Positions 40,509 through 49,716 of a DNA stretch of 64,000 bases are shown here, one piece after another. The stretch is from contig OZ252253.1 of assembly GCA_965249775.1 (NCBI GenBank), forward strand, positions 744,001 through 808,000, read 5' to 3'. Made by a program: the position numbers and the translations under genes. Every line of letters starts with the position of its first letter. Position 1 is the first letter of the stretch. The notes beneath the pieces are model-generated. The model did no database searches. It saw nothing but the letters and a program-made list of their open reading frames with translations, and had not been told where the DNA came from. The DNA comes from UBA822 sp965249775. Its GTDB lineage: Bacteria; Gemmatimonadota; Gemmatimonadetes; Longimicrobiales; Gaopeijiaceae.

Positions 40509-41501
40509 CTACCAGCGGACAGCCATAGCGCCCCACGTCAATCCAGCCCCGAACGCTACCAATAAGAGCTTCATACCCGGCTGCAGCCGTCCCTCTTCGA
40601 TCGCCTCGTCCATCGCCACCGGAATAGTCGCAGAGCTCATGTTTCCGTATCGGTCGACGTTCACGAACACCTTCTTCATCGGAAGCCCCGCGTAGCGCGC
40701 GGTCGCCTTGATGATTCGGATGTTGGCTTGATGAGGGAACACCAGGTCCACGTCCTCCAGCGGCCAGCCGGATCGTTCCAAAGCCTGTGCGGAGCTACCT
40801 GCCATCGCACGGACCGCATGCTTGAAGACCTCCCGGCCCGCCATCCGCAAAAGATGCGTTCGATCCCGAAGTACCTCTTCGTCCATCGGGATGGCCGCTC
40901 CACCCGCCGGCCGGTAGAGGAGATCCGACAATTCTCCGTCGGACTGGTGGTGCGTACCCAGGATACCCCTCTCTCCCTCCGAGCTCCGAACGACTGCGGC
41001 GCCCGCTCCGTCACCAAACAACACGCACGTGGTCCGATCCTCCCAATCTACGATGGCACTCAACTTCTCCGTGGCGACCACGAGAGCGACTTCGCCACGA
41101 CCCGTCGAGAGGTAACCCTCCGCTACCGTGAGCGCATAAATGAATCCCGTGCAGGCGGCTGATACGTCGAAGGCAACCGCTTTCGTGGCCCCGAGGAGAG
41201 CCTGGATGTCGCAGGCAGTAGAGGGAAGCAAGCGATCGGGCGTTGCGGTCGAAACGATCAAGATGTCCACGTCTTCGGGCGTCAAACCGGCTCGCTTGAG
41301 GGCGCATCGCGCGGCAGACGCCCCCATATCCGCGGCGGTCATGTCTGGCGGCGCGATGCGGCGTTCCCGGATTCCCGTCCGCTCGAAGATCCATTCATCG
41401 GAGGTCTCGACGATCGATTCCATGTCTCGATTCGTCACCACGCGGTCCGGCAGATACCGCCCCGTCGACACGATTTCGACGAAGGGCTTTGCCGCAGTCA
41501 A
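40509..41501 (-). CDS. fabH: 3-oxoacyl-ACP synthase III
   Basis: The 330-aa enzyme starts fatty-acid chains by condensing acyl-CoA with malonyl-ACP. The Cys-His-Asn triad lies in VSAACTGFIYAL, FPHQANIRI and YGNMSSATIPVAMDEA; TGIRERRIA is the N-terminal marker. The TTG start overlaps the plsX stop as TTGA. Confidence 0.96.
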   Translation of the reverse strand: MTAAKPFVEIVSTGRYLPDRVVTNRDMESIVETSDEWIFERTGIRERRIAPPDMTAADMGASAARCALKRAGLTPEDVDILIVSTATPDRLLPSTACDIQALLGATKAVAFDVSAACTGFIYALTVAEGYLSTGRGEVALVVATEKLSAIVDWEDRTTCVLFGDGAGAAVVRSSEGERGILGTHHQSDGELSDLLYRPAGGAAIPMDEEVLRDRTHLLRMAGREVFKHAVRAMAGSSAQALERSGWPLEDVDLVFPHQANIRIIKATARYAGLPMKKVFVNVDRYGNMSSATIPVAMDEAIEEGRLQPGMKLLLVAFGAGLTWGAMAVRW

Positions 41502-42493
41502 ACCGTGCTACCCGATTCGATGGGTTGGGTCAGTTCTCTCACGAAGTGAGAGACCATCGAGGCCTTGGCGGCCCTGTCGGCCACACGGATCGCATTCTCG
41601 ATCGCCTTCGGCGGTGAGCCTCCGTGGCAAATGATCGGAATTCCGTTGACCCCGAGCAGTGGCGCGCCGCCGGTCTCTGTATAGTCCAGCAACCGGAAAA
41701 CCTCCTCGAGATCTTCGCTCGCCTTGGCGTCGCCCAGCGCATTCGTCAGTAGGCCCACGATGAAGCTCGCCACCGATTCGTAGAACTTGAGAAGCACGTT
41801 CCCGACGAATCCGTCGCACACCAAAACGTCGCATCCACCCTCAACAATGCCCCGGCCTTCCACGTTTCCGACGAAGTTGAGATCGCTTGCCGTCAAAGCC
41901 TCGTACGCGGCCACGGCCAGCTCGTCTCCTTTCTTCGGCTCCTCGCCGATGTTGAGAAGCGCGACGCGGGGATCGGCGATCGCCATCAAGTCCTGTGCAT
42001 ACACCTTACCCAAGTGTGCAAATTGAACGAGCTGGTGCGGCTTACAATCGACATTCGCCCCGGCATCCAGGAGCAACAGCGGACCGCCTGCCGTCGGCAC
42101 CACCGTGCCGATCGCCGGACGATCCACCCCTTCGAGGGCCCCGAGGATCAGAAGCGATGCCGCCATGACCGCTCCCGTGGAGCCTGCGCTGATGAAAGCG
42201 TCGGCCTCGCCTTCCTTATGAAGGCCCACGCCGACGGCGATGGAGGAATCCGGCTTGCGCCTCAGGACCGTCGAGGGCGGCTCACCCGGCAAGACCCGCT
42301 CAGAGGCGTGAACAATGCTGAGTCGATCGGTCGGAAATCCAGTGTGCTTGGCGAGCTCCGCCTGGAGCACATCGGAGTCCCCCACGAGGATGACGTCGAA
42401 GTCCGATTCAGGATTCTTCAGGGCGCTGACGGCGCCGGCCACCTCGACCGCCGGGGCCGCATCCGTGCCCATGGCGTCCAGAGCAATCCGCAC
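41498..42493 (-). CDS. plsX: Phosphate acyltransferase PlsX
   Basis: A 331-aa peripheral enzyme that makes acyl-phosphate from acyl-ACP for phospholipid synthesis. IALDAMGTDAAPAVEVAGAV, PSTVLRRKPDSSIAVG, FISAGSTGAVMAASLL and GFVGNVLLKFYES are family blocks. GTG 42493 lies 14 nt after the rpmF stop; the frame runs further up to 42565 but only inside rpmF. The order yceD-rpmF-plsX-fabH-fabD-fabG-acpP-fabF matches the widely conserved fab cluster. Confidence 0.95.
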   Translation of the reverse strand: MRIALDAMGTDAAPAVEVAGAVSALKNPESDFDVILVGDSDVLQAELAKHTGFPTDRLSIVHASERVLPGEPPSTVLRRKPDSSIAVGVGLHKEGEADAFISAGSTGAVMAASLLILGALEGVDRPAIGTVVPTAGGPLLLLDAGANVDCKPHQLVQFAHLGKVYAQDLMAIADPRVALLNIGEEPKKGDELAVAAYEALTASDLNFVGNVEGRGIVEGGCDVLVCDGFVGNVLLKFYESVASFIVGLLTNALGDAKASEDLEEVFRLLDYTETGGAPLLGVNGIPIICHGGSPPKAIENAIRVADRAAKASMVSHFVRELTQPIESGSTV

Positions 42494-42507
42494 GTCGATC
42501 AGTCCCG

Positions 42508-42690
42508 TCAGTCGAAGTCCGGGTCCAGCACCTGCTCTCCACCGTAGTACCCGCAGCTTGGACACACTCGGTGAGGGGTCTTGGGATCACCACATCGAGA
42601 GCACGAATTCGTAACCACTGGGTCAGCTTTGTAATGAGTGCGACGCTTACGCTTGCGTTGCTTCGAAGTTCTCTTCTTCGGGACAGCCAT
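42508..42690 (-). CDS. rpmF: 50S ribosomal protein L32
   Basis: A 60-aa basic ribosomal protein: MAVPKKRTSKQRKRKRRTHY, then a zinc ribbon of CSRCGDPKTPHRVCPSCGYY (four Cys present, so the zinc-binding C+ form). Lies 9 nt downstream of the yceD-like gene and 14 nt before plsX. Confidence 0.98.
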   Translation of the reverse strand: MAVPKKRTSKQRKRKRRTHYKADPVVTNSCSRCGDPKTPHRVCPSCGYYGGEQVLDPDFD

Positions 42691-42699
42691 CGGCCTTTC

Positions 42700-43209
42700 T
42701 CACTTATTCTCGAGTGCTCTGAGGGCACCCCATCGTGGGTCCATGCCTCCCGGCAAACACTTGCATTCGGACTCGTTCAGATTCTCACCGCAGCCGGCGC
42801 ACAGACCGCGACAATCGACCCGGCATTCGGCGAACGCGGGTATCGCGAGGATCACCTCGTCACGAATGTACGGTTCGAGGTCGATCTCTCGAACCCCCAT
42901 CTCGAGGCGGTACGTCTCACTATCGTCCTCCTCCAGCAGATCCGACGGCGCGAAAAGAAGCGTGATATCGACATCGACTTGCCGCTCAACCCGATCCAGG
43001 CACCGGCGACAATCCTGGGACACCGTACCCACCACGCCACCCCTCACGACCAACTCGCCTGACCCTGCCCAACTGACCTCCAAAACAACGTTGAAGGGCT
43101 TTTCATTCGCGAACGCAAGCCCCTCAAAGAGGTCCTCGTCCGCCTCGATCCGCCCCTCGACTCGCAGCGACCGTCGACGCTCCAAGTCGAGCAAATCGAG
43201 TTTGAGCAT
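42700..43209 (-). CDS. yceD: YceD/DUF177 family protein
   Basis: The 169-aa protein has the DUF177 core (CRRCLDRVERQVDVDITLLF) and a C-terminal Cys-rich motif (CRVDCRGLCAGCGENLNESECKC) that may bind zinc. In plants and bacteria this family is linked to 23S rRNA or ribosome assembly, and its gene is almost always just upstream of rpmF, as here. Start ATG 43209. Confidence 0.93.
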   Translation of the reverse strand: MLKLDLLDLERRRSLRVEGRIEADEDLFEGLAFANEKPFNVVLEVSWAGSGELVVRGGVVGTVSQDCRRCLDRVERQVDVDITLLFAPSDLLEEDDSETYRLEMGVREIDLEPYIRDEVILAIPAFAECRVDCRGLCAGCGENLNESECKCLPGGMDPRWGALRALENK

Positions 43210-43297
43210 GGTCGAAAAAGCTATCCCAAGCCCCAGGGGGAGTCAACGCGCAGCAAGGTCAGGGAAAGGCCCGCGAACAGCTGGCTGAAGAGGGTGA

Positions 43298-43717
43298 TCA
43301 GAGGCCGAGGAGTTGATGATCGCAAAAGAAAAAAGCGATTTCCGCCGCCGCGTTTTCGTCCGAATCTGACGCATGGATCGCGTTGCGCTCTTTCGATTCC
43401 GCAAACAGCTTGCGAACTGTTCCATCATCTGCTTCAGTTGGATCGGTGGCGCCGATTACCGTACGAAGCTTTTCAACCGCATCTTCGGCCTCTAACACCA
43501 TCGGGATGACGGCACCCGATGTCATGAAGCTCACCAGGGAGTCGAAAAACGGGCGCTCCTTATGGACGGCGTAGAACGCATCAGCCTGGACCGTGTTCAT
43601 CCCGGTCATCTGCAACGCCCTGACCGTAAAGCCGGAAGCCTCGAGATGGGCCAAGATATTTCCTGCTTTACCGGCCTGCACCGCATCAGGCTTTATGATT
43701 GCGAGCGTAAGGCTCAT
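43298..43717 (-). CDS. ndk: Nucleoside diphosphate kinase
   Basis: The 139-aa enzyme transfers the terminal phosphate between NTPs and NDPs. IIKPDAVQAGKAG is the N-terminal signature, and the phosphorylated His is in RNAIHASDSDENA. AAEIAFFF near the end is typical. Located downstream of the CBS gene and sucCD, it can turn over GTP/ATP made by succinyl-CoA synthetase. Confidence 0.97.
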   Translation of the reverse strand: MSLTLAIIKPDAVQAGKAGNILAHLEASGFTVRALQMTGMNTVQADAFYAVHKERPFFDSLVSFMTSGAVIPMVLEAEDAVEKLRTVIGATDPTEADDGTVRKLFAESKERNAIHASDSDENAAAEIAFFFCDHQLLGL

Positions 43718-43738
43718 TTGTATTCCTCTTAGAAAAGG

Positions 43739-44686
43739 CTATTCCTCTTGCTTGACCGAGGGACTGGGGAAGAGCCAACGAAGCACTTCCACACGGGTGA
43801 GGAAGCCGACCATTTGTCCCTCCCGGATTACAGGGAGCTGTTCGACGTCCCTGTTCACCATGATCGACGCTGCCTCGATCAGGCTCTGTTCTTCCGAAAC
43901 GCACATCACCGTACGAGTCATGATTTCCCTCGCCGTCGGCTCCTGCCGGTCGCTCGCAGAACTCCCGCTGACGCTCTCCACTCGGGCTTGCGATACGAGC
44001 TCCTTCATCGCGTCCCCACTCGTGATGACACCCAGGAACTCGTAGTCCTCGCCCACCACGGGCACTGCCTGTAGCTCCCTTCTAACGATGAGATCCACTA
44101 CCTCGGAGTATGGCGTATCTGCATATACCCGGTACTGGATGGGCTCGACCACGTCCTCCACGAGAAGACTCTGATGCGGATCGAGGTCCATGAATCCCGC
44201 CAACCTCATCAGGTCATCGGCGGATCCCGCGCTCAAGATGGGGGCCACGTTCTCTTCTTCGCGGAGAAACCGCTTCAGGGTCGGGAGCATCTGATCTCGT
44301 AGAGAAACGAACCGACGGGCGGTCATCAGTACCATGAGCGCCTCGGAGTCGGTTTTGTCTCGGGGAGCATCGTCGGCGCCTCCTTCGGTGGCACGCACGT
44401 CCGATGTGCCGTCGGTCTCATCCGTCGTAAACCCAAGTGGTGAAACGCCGATGACTGCACAGATTTCCTCGACGGCATCGGACTCCACAAGAGCCACGAC
44501 GACACGTTGGTGTACTCGATGGATCTCTCCGGATGCGCCCCCGAGGAGATCCGTGGCGAGTTTCTCGGCCACCTCACCCGAGACCCCAGAGACGGCTCCG
44601 AACGTACTCGTCAGAGCCGACCTGAGATCCGAGGCATCGAGCGGAACCAGGATTGCCCCGCGCTGAAGCATTTCAGCGACCTTCAT
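43739..44686 (-). CDS. EIIA-like N-terminal domain fused to paired CBS domains
   Basis: A 315-aa cytoplasmic protein. The first ~150 residues (ILVPLDASDLRSALTSTF, then HRVHQRVVVALVES) resemble PTS EIIA type-2/nitrogen-type domains, but the active His cannot be assigned with confidence. Residues about 175-310 hold two CBS motifs (VVDLIVRRELQAVPVVGEDYEFLGVIT and SIMVNRDVEQLPVIREGQMVGFLTR), which usually bind adenine nucleotides. Probably an energy-state sensor; target unknown. AAGGAG lies 8 nt before the ATG, inside a 21-bp element also found near 51093. Confidence 0.78.
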   Translation of the reverse strand: MKVAEMLQRGAILVPLDASDLRSALTSTFGAVSGVSGEVAEKLATDLLGGASGEIHRVHQRVVVALVESDAVEEICAVIGVSPLGFTTDETDGTSDVRATEGGADDAPRDKTDSEALMVLMTARRFVSLRDQMLPTLKRFLREEENVAPILSAGSADDLMRLAGFMDLDPHQSLLVEDVVEPIQYRVYADTPYSEVVDLIVRRELQAVPVVGEDYEFLGVITSGDAMKELVSQARVESVSGSSASDRQEPTAREIMTRTVMCVSEEQSLIEAASIMVNRDVEQLPVIREGQMVGFLTRVEVLRWLFPSPSVKQEE

Positions 44687-44689
44687 CCG

Positions 44690-44710
44690 CTGTACTCCTT
44701 CAACAGCCTT
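44690..44710 (+). repeat. 21-bp intergenic repeat, copy A
   Basis: Exact 21-bp sequence beginning CTGTACTCCTTC, between the CBS gene start and sucD stop. Its reverse complement recurs at 51093-51113. On the minus strand it contains the CBS gene's AAGGAG. Confidence 0.8.
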
Positions 44711-44737
44711 TAGCCCTCCGATGGGGATCGGGTAAAC

Positions 44738-45625
44738 TCAAGCAGGAAGCACACCCTGAATGAGCCCCGCGATATCGACAGGGCGTTTGGCTACGGCGAT
44801 ACCGTTCTCCTCAAAAGCCTTCATTTTCTCTTCCGCGGTCCCCGAGGAACCACTGATGATCGCGCCGGCATGGCCCATGCGGCGGCCTGGGGGAGCGGTC
44901 TGGCCGGCAATGAATCCCACGACCGGGAGATCCAGGTTCTCACTCACCCACTGGGCCGCCTCCTGTTCGTCGGTGCCCCCGATCTCCCCGATCATGACGA
45001 TGGCTTCGGTATCGCCGTCGTCGGCAAACGCATGAAGGGCATCGACGAAGTTCGTTCCGATGAGCGGATCACCGCCGATCCCCACACAAGTCGTCTGCCC
45101 GACTCCGGCGTTGGTCAGATGGATCACCGCCTCATACGTGAGCGTCCCCGAGCGAGAAATGACGCCCACCGGTCCAGGCGCCACGATGTCGCCCGGAATA
45201 ATACCGACCTTTGCTTTCCCCGGAGAGATGACGCCAGGACAATTGGGCCCGAGGACCCGCGCGCCGTGATCCCGGGCGAAGGCGTGCGCTCGGGCCATAT
45301 CTTGCACCGGGATCCCCTCCGTGATGGCCACAACCAATGCGACGCCCGCATCCGCGGCTTCCTCGATCGCACCCGCGGCAAAGGCCGGTGGCACGTACAC
45401 CACAGAGGCGTTGGCTCCGGTCTCGGCTACCGCCTTTTCCATGGAGTTGAAGATCGGCACTCCCACCCCGTCAGAACTCTGAAAAGTCTGGCCACCCTTC
45501 CCCGGTGTGACACCCGCAACCACTGCGGTCCCGTACTCCATCATTTGAAGCGTGTGGAACGACCCATCCCGTCCCGTAATTCCTTGAACCACAAGCCGTG
45601 TATTCTCGTCTACAAAGATCGCCAT
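44738..45625 (-). CDS. sucD: Succinyl-CoA synthetase alpha subunit
   Basis: A 295-aa TCA-cycle enzyme subunit. VQGITGRDGSFH (CoA-binding fold), GVTPGKGGQTF, GPNCPGVISPG and the phosphohistidine in GHAGAIISGSSG. Directly follows sucC with no gap. Confidence 0.97.
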   Translation of the reverse strand: MAIFVDENTRLVVQGITGRDGSFHTLQMMEYGTAVVAGVTPGKGGQTFQSSDGVGVPIFNSMEKAVAETGANASVVYVPPAFAAGAIEEAADAGVALVVAITEGIPVQDMARAHAFARDHGARVLGPNCPGVISPGKAKVGIIPGDIVAPGPVGVISRSGTLTYEAVIHLTNAGVGQTTCVGIGGDPLIGTNFVDALHAFADDGDTEAIVMIGEIGGTDEQEAAQWVSENLDLPVVGFIAGQTAPPGRRMGHAGAIISGSSGTAEEKMKAFEENGIAVAKRPVDIAGLIQGVLPA

Positions 45626-46759
45626 CTACGGTCTCGCCATCTCCACGGCTCGCTCAACCACATCATCCATTGAGGAAAACGCCGAGAATCCGGCTTCTGC
45701 AAGAATGTCGAGCCCTTCCTGCTCGTTGGTCCCGGTAAGGCGAATCACAACAGGGGGTTCGGTATCGGTCTGTGTCGTCGCCTCGACGATGCCCCGCGCC
45801 ACATCGTCGCAGCGGGTTATCCCCCCGAAAATATTGATAAGGATGACCTTCACGTTCGAATCCGAGGTGATAATCTCCAGCGCGGACACGACCTTTTCCG
45901 GATTCGATGACCCACCTATATCGAGAAAGTTGGCCGGCTCTCCGCCGTGGTACTTCACGAGATCCATAGTGGCCATGGCCAGCCCGGCTCCGTTGACGCA
46001 GCAGCCCACGTTCCCGTCCAACTTGACGTAGCTGAGATCGGCTTCCCGGGCCTTGGTCTCGGCGGGCGGCTCCGCCGACAGATCCCTGTATTCGACGAGC
46101 GCCGGATGCCTGAATAGCTCACTGTCGTCGAGACTCATCTTGGCGTCGATTGCCTTGACCTCGCCCGCATTGGTCGTGATAAGAGGATTGATCTCGATCA
46201 TCGACGCACCGCTCGACGTAAATGCAAAGTAGAGCTGTTGGATGATCTTTGTGGCCTGCTTCACCAAGTCCTGGTCCTCGTAGAGCGAGTCGGCCAGTCC
46301 GTACGCCTGATGACGCATCAGGCCGTAGCGTGGATCGACCGTGAGCTTCCGGATAGCATCCGGATTGGTGTGCGCGACTTCCTCGATGTCGATCCCGCCT
46401 TCAGCCGACACCATGAACGTGGCGGCCTGAGCCTTTCGATCGACGAGGACGCCCACGTAGGCCTCCGTATCAATGTCTTCCGCAGGGGTGATGAGAAGCT
46501 TTTCTACGGTGAAATCTGCAATAGTCATGCCCAGAATATTCTCGGCATGCTCACGGACTTCGGACGTGGTTTTGGCCAGCTTCACGCCCCCTGCTTTGCC
46601 CCGTCCCCCGGAATGAACCTGAGCCTTCACGACTACTGTCCCTGAATACTGCTCTGCGATCGCCACCGCCTCGTCAGGCGTCGTGGCGACCTCTCCGGGG
46701 GGCACCGGGATGCCTGACGCCCGCAGGATTTCTTTGGCCTGATACTCGTGGATGTTCAT
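45626..46759 (-). CDS. sucC: Succinyl-CoA synthetase beta subunit
   Basis: The 377-aa ATP-grasp subunit sets nucleotide specificity. MNIHEYQAKEILRASGIPVP and VVVKAQVHSGGRGKAGGVKL form the N-terminus; GLAMATMDLVKYHGGEPANFLDIGG and IFGGITRCDDVARG lie in the C-terminal half. The gap upstream (46760-46862) to the UPF0182 gene shows a GGGG/CCCC hairpin around 46779-46797 and no gene. Confidence 0.97.
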   Translation of the reverse strand: MNIHEYQAKEILRASGIPVPPGEVATTPDEAVAIAEQYSGTVVVKAQVHSGGRGKAGGVKLAKTTSEVREHAENILGMTIADFTVEKLLITPAEDIDTEAYVGVLVDRKAQAATFMVSAEGGIDIEEVAHTNPDAIRKLTVDPRYGLMRHQAYGLADSLYEDQDLVKQATKIIQQLYFAFTSSGASMIEINPLITTNAGEVKAIDAKMSLDDSELFRHPALVEYRDLSAEPPAETKAREADLSYVKLDGNVGCCVNGAGLAMATMDLVKYHGGEPANFLDIGGSSNPEKVVSALEIITSDSNVKVILINIFGGITRCDDVARGIVEATTQTDTEPPVVIRLTGTNEQEGLDILAEAGFSAFSSMDDVVERAVEMARP

Positions 46760-46862
46760 GAAGTCGATGTGAAGAAGTGGGGACGCCGCAGGCCCCGCAC
46801 GTCACTGAGTAGCAGAACCCGGAGAACCTACCAACCCTCAAGGAGGGGATCAAGGCAGCGTG

Positions 46863-49655
46863 CTACTCGTTGTTGGGACCCGCGGAAAGCTGCTCGAGGA
46901 GGGCCCGGAGCTCGTCGAGCGCCTCACCAAATCCCTGAAAGTCTCCGGTCCGCAGGGCGGCATCCGCCGCCTCGAGCAGACCCAGCGCCTCAGCCGGCCA
47001 CTGTTCGGTGCCGAGGGAGGCGAGGGAGGGGAGATCCGACGAGCCTTCGGCGGGAATCAACTGAGGGGCGGAAGCGTCAGCGATCTGAGCCAACGCCTGG
47101 ATGGCGTCGTCGAGCGTTTCCTCCATCGAGACACGGTACCCGTCGCTCACGACGAAACGCCGCAACTCGGGGATCGCGTCCTCTTCGGCTGCCAGGAACA
47201 CGGGCTCCATGTAGAGGAGCGTGCGGCCGACCGGTACCAGATGCAGATGCCCGGTCCACACCTGGCTTCCTGCGCCTCTCCAAAGCGAGAATTGCTGCGA
47301 GATGACCGGATCCTGCTCGATCAGCGCCTCCACCTGGCGGGGCCCGGGCACCTGATCCTCGACAGGCACATCGAACAGAACGAGCTCGCCGTACCGGTCG
47401 GGGCTGCTCGAGGCGGTCAAGATGGCGGTCAGATTCTGCCGGCCCTGTGGCACGAATACGGAGGTAAGAAGAAAGTCCTCCTCTGCTTCTCCCGGCAGCC
47501 GATACAGTCCGTATTCCGGCTGGTAGGGCACGGGAGTCGTACTCTGAGCCAACTCCTGGGGCAGGGTCCAGACGTCCTGCTGTCCATGGAAGAGTGGCGC
47601 CGTCTCCTGGTGGTACTGATAAAGGACCCGAGCCTGGAGGCTCAGTAGAGTCCGAGGGTAGCGGATGTGATCGCGTAACCCCTGCGGCATGTCGCTCAGG
47701 GGTCTGAACATCGTCGGAAAGGACCCCACATACGCCTGGAGCAACGGGTCGCTCTCGTCGATGATGTAGAAATTCACCTGGCCCGTGAGTCCGTCTACTG
47801 TGATTTTCACGCTGTTCCGAGCGTACCGGACAGGCCTTCCCGCGTCCAGATTGTGAAGGGTCGACAGAGGGAACGAGCGCGTCTCCGTGAACCCCTCCAG
47901 AATCCAGACGATCCGTCCCTCGTGAATGACCGGGTACGGGTCCTCGGGGTAACTGAGAAGTGACCCGGAAAGCTGTCCAACGCGTTCCATGACATCCCTT
48001 CGGAACACGAAGCGGCTGTCTCGGTTCACCTCCGAAGAGAAGAGCAGGCTCAAATCTCTGACGCGCCAAGCAAGGGCGAGATTCCGCAGGAGCGAGCTGA
48101 GCTGGATGCCTGCCGGGAAGTCGATCCCGGGCTGCCGCGGCCCGCCGTCCATACCCGTTGCATCGTCCGGACCTCCAGGGCTGACAATCGCATAACCCTC
48201 CTGGCGCCGTGCTCCTACGTAGACGTTCGGCTGGGTCAGCTTGAGCCCCGCCGGTGTGGCCTCGCTTGCAGCAAACTCGGGCGGGATGTTCTCTTCGACG
48301 CCCCCGGACACGAACATCGACGGACGCCCTTCCTGCGTGCGGTCGGTCGCCGCGCTGACGACCGCGCCCAGGCCCCGGATGTAGCGGTCACGAAGATGCA
48401 GGTTCTGCCAATTCGGATCCTGAATGCCGCGCTGGAGCAACTCCCGCACGGAAAGGGCTACCGTGACCGGCCCATCCGGTCCCTCGTAACGATCAATGGT
48501 CACGCCCGAGAAGTCGTAATACGGGTAGCGGGCCTCCAACTCACGGTAGGTCGTCAGTAGCGCCTGCGAGCTCCAAACCGGCAGACCCTGGAACTGGGAG
48601 GCCGCCGCCTCCCAATCCACGGCGGTGGTTTGCTCGTAGTCGAACTCACGCCGCTCGAGATCCGTGAGGCCGAAGCCCATCCGGGTGAACCGCATGTTCT
48701 CCTCAATGAACGACGTTTCCCGCTCGAGCTCATTGGGCTGCACCCGAAAGCGCTGGATGAACGAAGGATACGCCTGCCCCGCGCCCAGCCCTCCCACGAT
48801 CAAGAGCCCGAACGTTGCGATGAGGGGCAGCGGGCGATTCTTGAAACTGCTCCACAGCGCAGCGGCGGACACCAACAGAGCGAGCACAGCTAGGAAGGCG
48901 TACGCGGGCATCCGAGCCTCTGCGTCGGTAAAGCCGAAGGTCCCCTGAACGCCGGACGTCCCGTCGAGAAGAAGTCCGTAGCGGGCCAACCAGAACTGCC
49001 CTGCCAACACGACGAAGAACACGGCGATGATAACCCCCAGGTGCTTCCGGGGCTGATCCTCGACTACGAACCGCTTTCCCCCCCACTGGAGCGCCCCCGT
49101 GCCGGCATATCCCCCAGCGGCAAGCGTAAGGACGAGGAAGGCCACAATGAGCGCGGCGCCCGTGACCAACCTCAGAAGCGGCAACAAGAGGACGAAAAAC
49201 GTCAGATCCCGTCCCAGGTAAGGATCCGTCACGCCCCATTCAGGTGCGTTGAGGAAAAACAGAACACCAAGGCCCACGTTCTCAGGGATGGCGGCGCCAA
49301 ACCAAGCCCCCCCCAACACAGAAAATAGGCCGATGCCCAAAGCCACATAGGTCTCGGGAATCTGTTCCGAGATCACGAGATCACCCACCCGACGCTTGAT
49401 CTTGACTCCGCCGAGAGAACGGGCGATGACCCGCAGGGTGAAGAAGAAGGCGACACCCACCAGCACGCCTCCCAGCAGGCGCGCGCCCCACGTCCAAAAA
49501 ACCCGAGTCCAGAAGACCGACGAGTATCCCAGGGAATCGAACCAAAGGATCTCGATATAGACGTTCGCGGCGACGCGCCCGACGAGTGAGATCGTCAGCA
49601 ACGCGATGGCCAGAACGACCAGGAGACGACCGCCTCGAATTTCTCGGATTTTCAC
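46863..49655 (-). CDS. UPF0182 family large membrane protein
   Basis: A 930-aa protein with an N-terminal membrane part of about seven helices (VLAIALLTISLVGRVAANVYIEILWF at the start) and a long extracytoplasmic domain. Family-like blocks are LWFDSLGYSSVFWTRVF, RDLSLLFSSEVNRDSRFVFRRDVMERV and FYIIDESDPLLQAYVGSFP. Length fits the family. Its function is unknown; members occur in actinobacteria, cyanobacteria and other phyla. The acidic C-terminal tail is helical. A GGCTG/CAGCC hairpin (49701-49715) separates it from the mutase gene. Confidence 0.93.
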   Translation of the reverse strand: MKIREIRGGRLLVVLAIALLTISLVGRVAANVYIEILWFDSLGYSSVFWTRVFWTWGARLLGGVLVGVAFFFTLRVIARSLGGVKIKRRVGDLVISEQIPETYVALGIGLFSVLGGAWFGAAIPENVGLGVLFFLNAPEWGVTDPYLGRDLTFFVLLLPLLRLVTGAALIVAFLVLTLAAGGYAGTGALQWGGKRFVVEDQPRKHLGVIIAVFFVVLAGQFWLARYGLLLDGTSGVQGTFGFTDAEARMPAYAFLAVLALLVSAAALWSSFKNRPLPLIATFGLLIVGGLGAGQAYPSFIQRFRVQPNELERETSFIEENMRFTRMGFGLTDLERREFDYEQTTAVDWEAAASQFQGLPVWSSQALLTTYRELEARYPYYDFSGVTIDRYEGPDGPVTVALSVRELLQRGIQDPNWQNLHLRDRYIRGLGAVVSAATDRTQEGRPSMFVSGGVEENIPPEFAASEATPAGLKLTQPNVYVGARRQEGYAIVSPGGPDDATGMDGGPRQPGIDFPAGIQLSSLLRNLALAWRVRDLSLLFSSEVNRDSRFVFRRDVMERVGQLSGSLLSYPEDPYPVIHEGRIVWILEGFTETRSFPLSTLHNLDAGRPVRYARNSVKITVDGLTGQVNFYIIDESDPLLQAYVGSFPTMFRPLSDMPQGLRDHIRYPRTLLSLQARVLYQYHQETAPLFHGQQDVWTLPQELAQSTTPVPYQPEYGLYRLPGEAEEDFLLTSVFVPQGRQNLTAILTASSSPDRYGELVLFDVPVEDQVPGPRQVEALIEQDPVISQQFSLWRGAGSQVWTGHLHLVPVGRTLLYMEPVFLAAEEDAIPELRRFVVSDGYRVSMEETLDDAIQALAQIADASAPQLIPAEGSSDLPSLASLGTEQWPAEALGLLEAADAALRTGDFQGFGEALDELRALLEQLSAGPNNE

Positions 49656-49700
49656 TTTATCCGTTCCGTTGCCAAAGTCTGCGAGCCTAGAAGCCTAGAG

Positions 49701-49715
49701 GGCTGCTCAACAGCC
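49701..49715 (-). terminator. Small hairpin between the mutase and UPF0182 genes
   Basis: GGCTG (49701-49705) pairs with CAGCC (49711-49715), loop of 5. It lacks a T-run, so it may be a processing or weak termination site. TCAACAGCCTT at 49707-49717 repeats the core of the 21-bp element seen at 44690 and 51093. Confidence 0.3.
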
Positions 49716-49716
49716 T

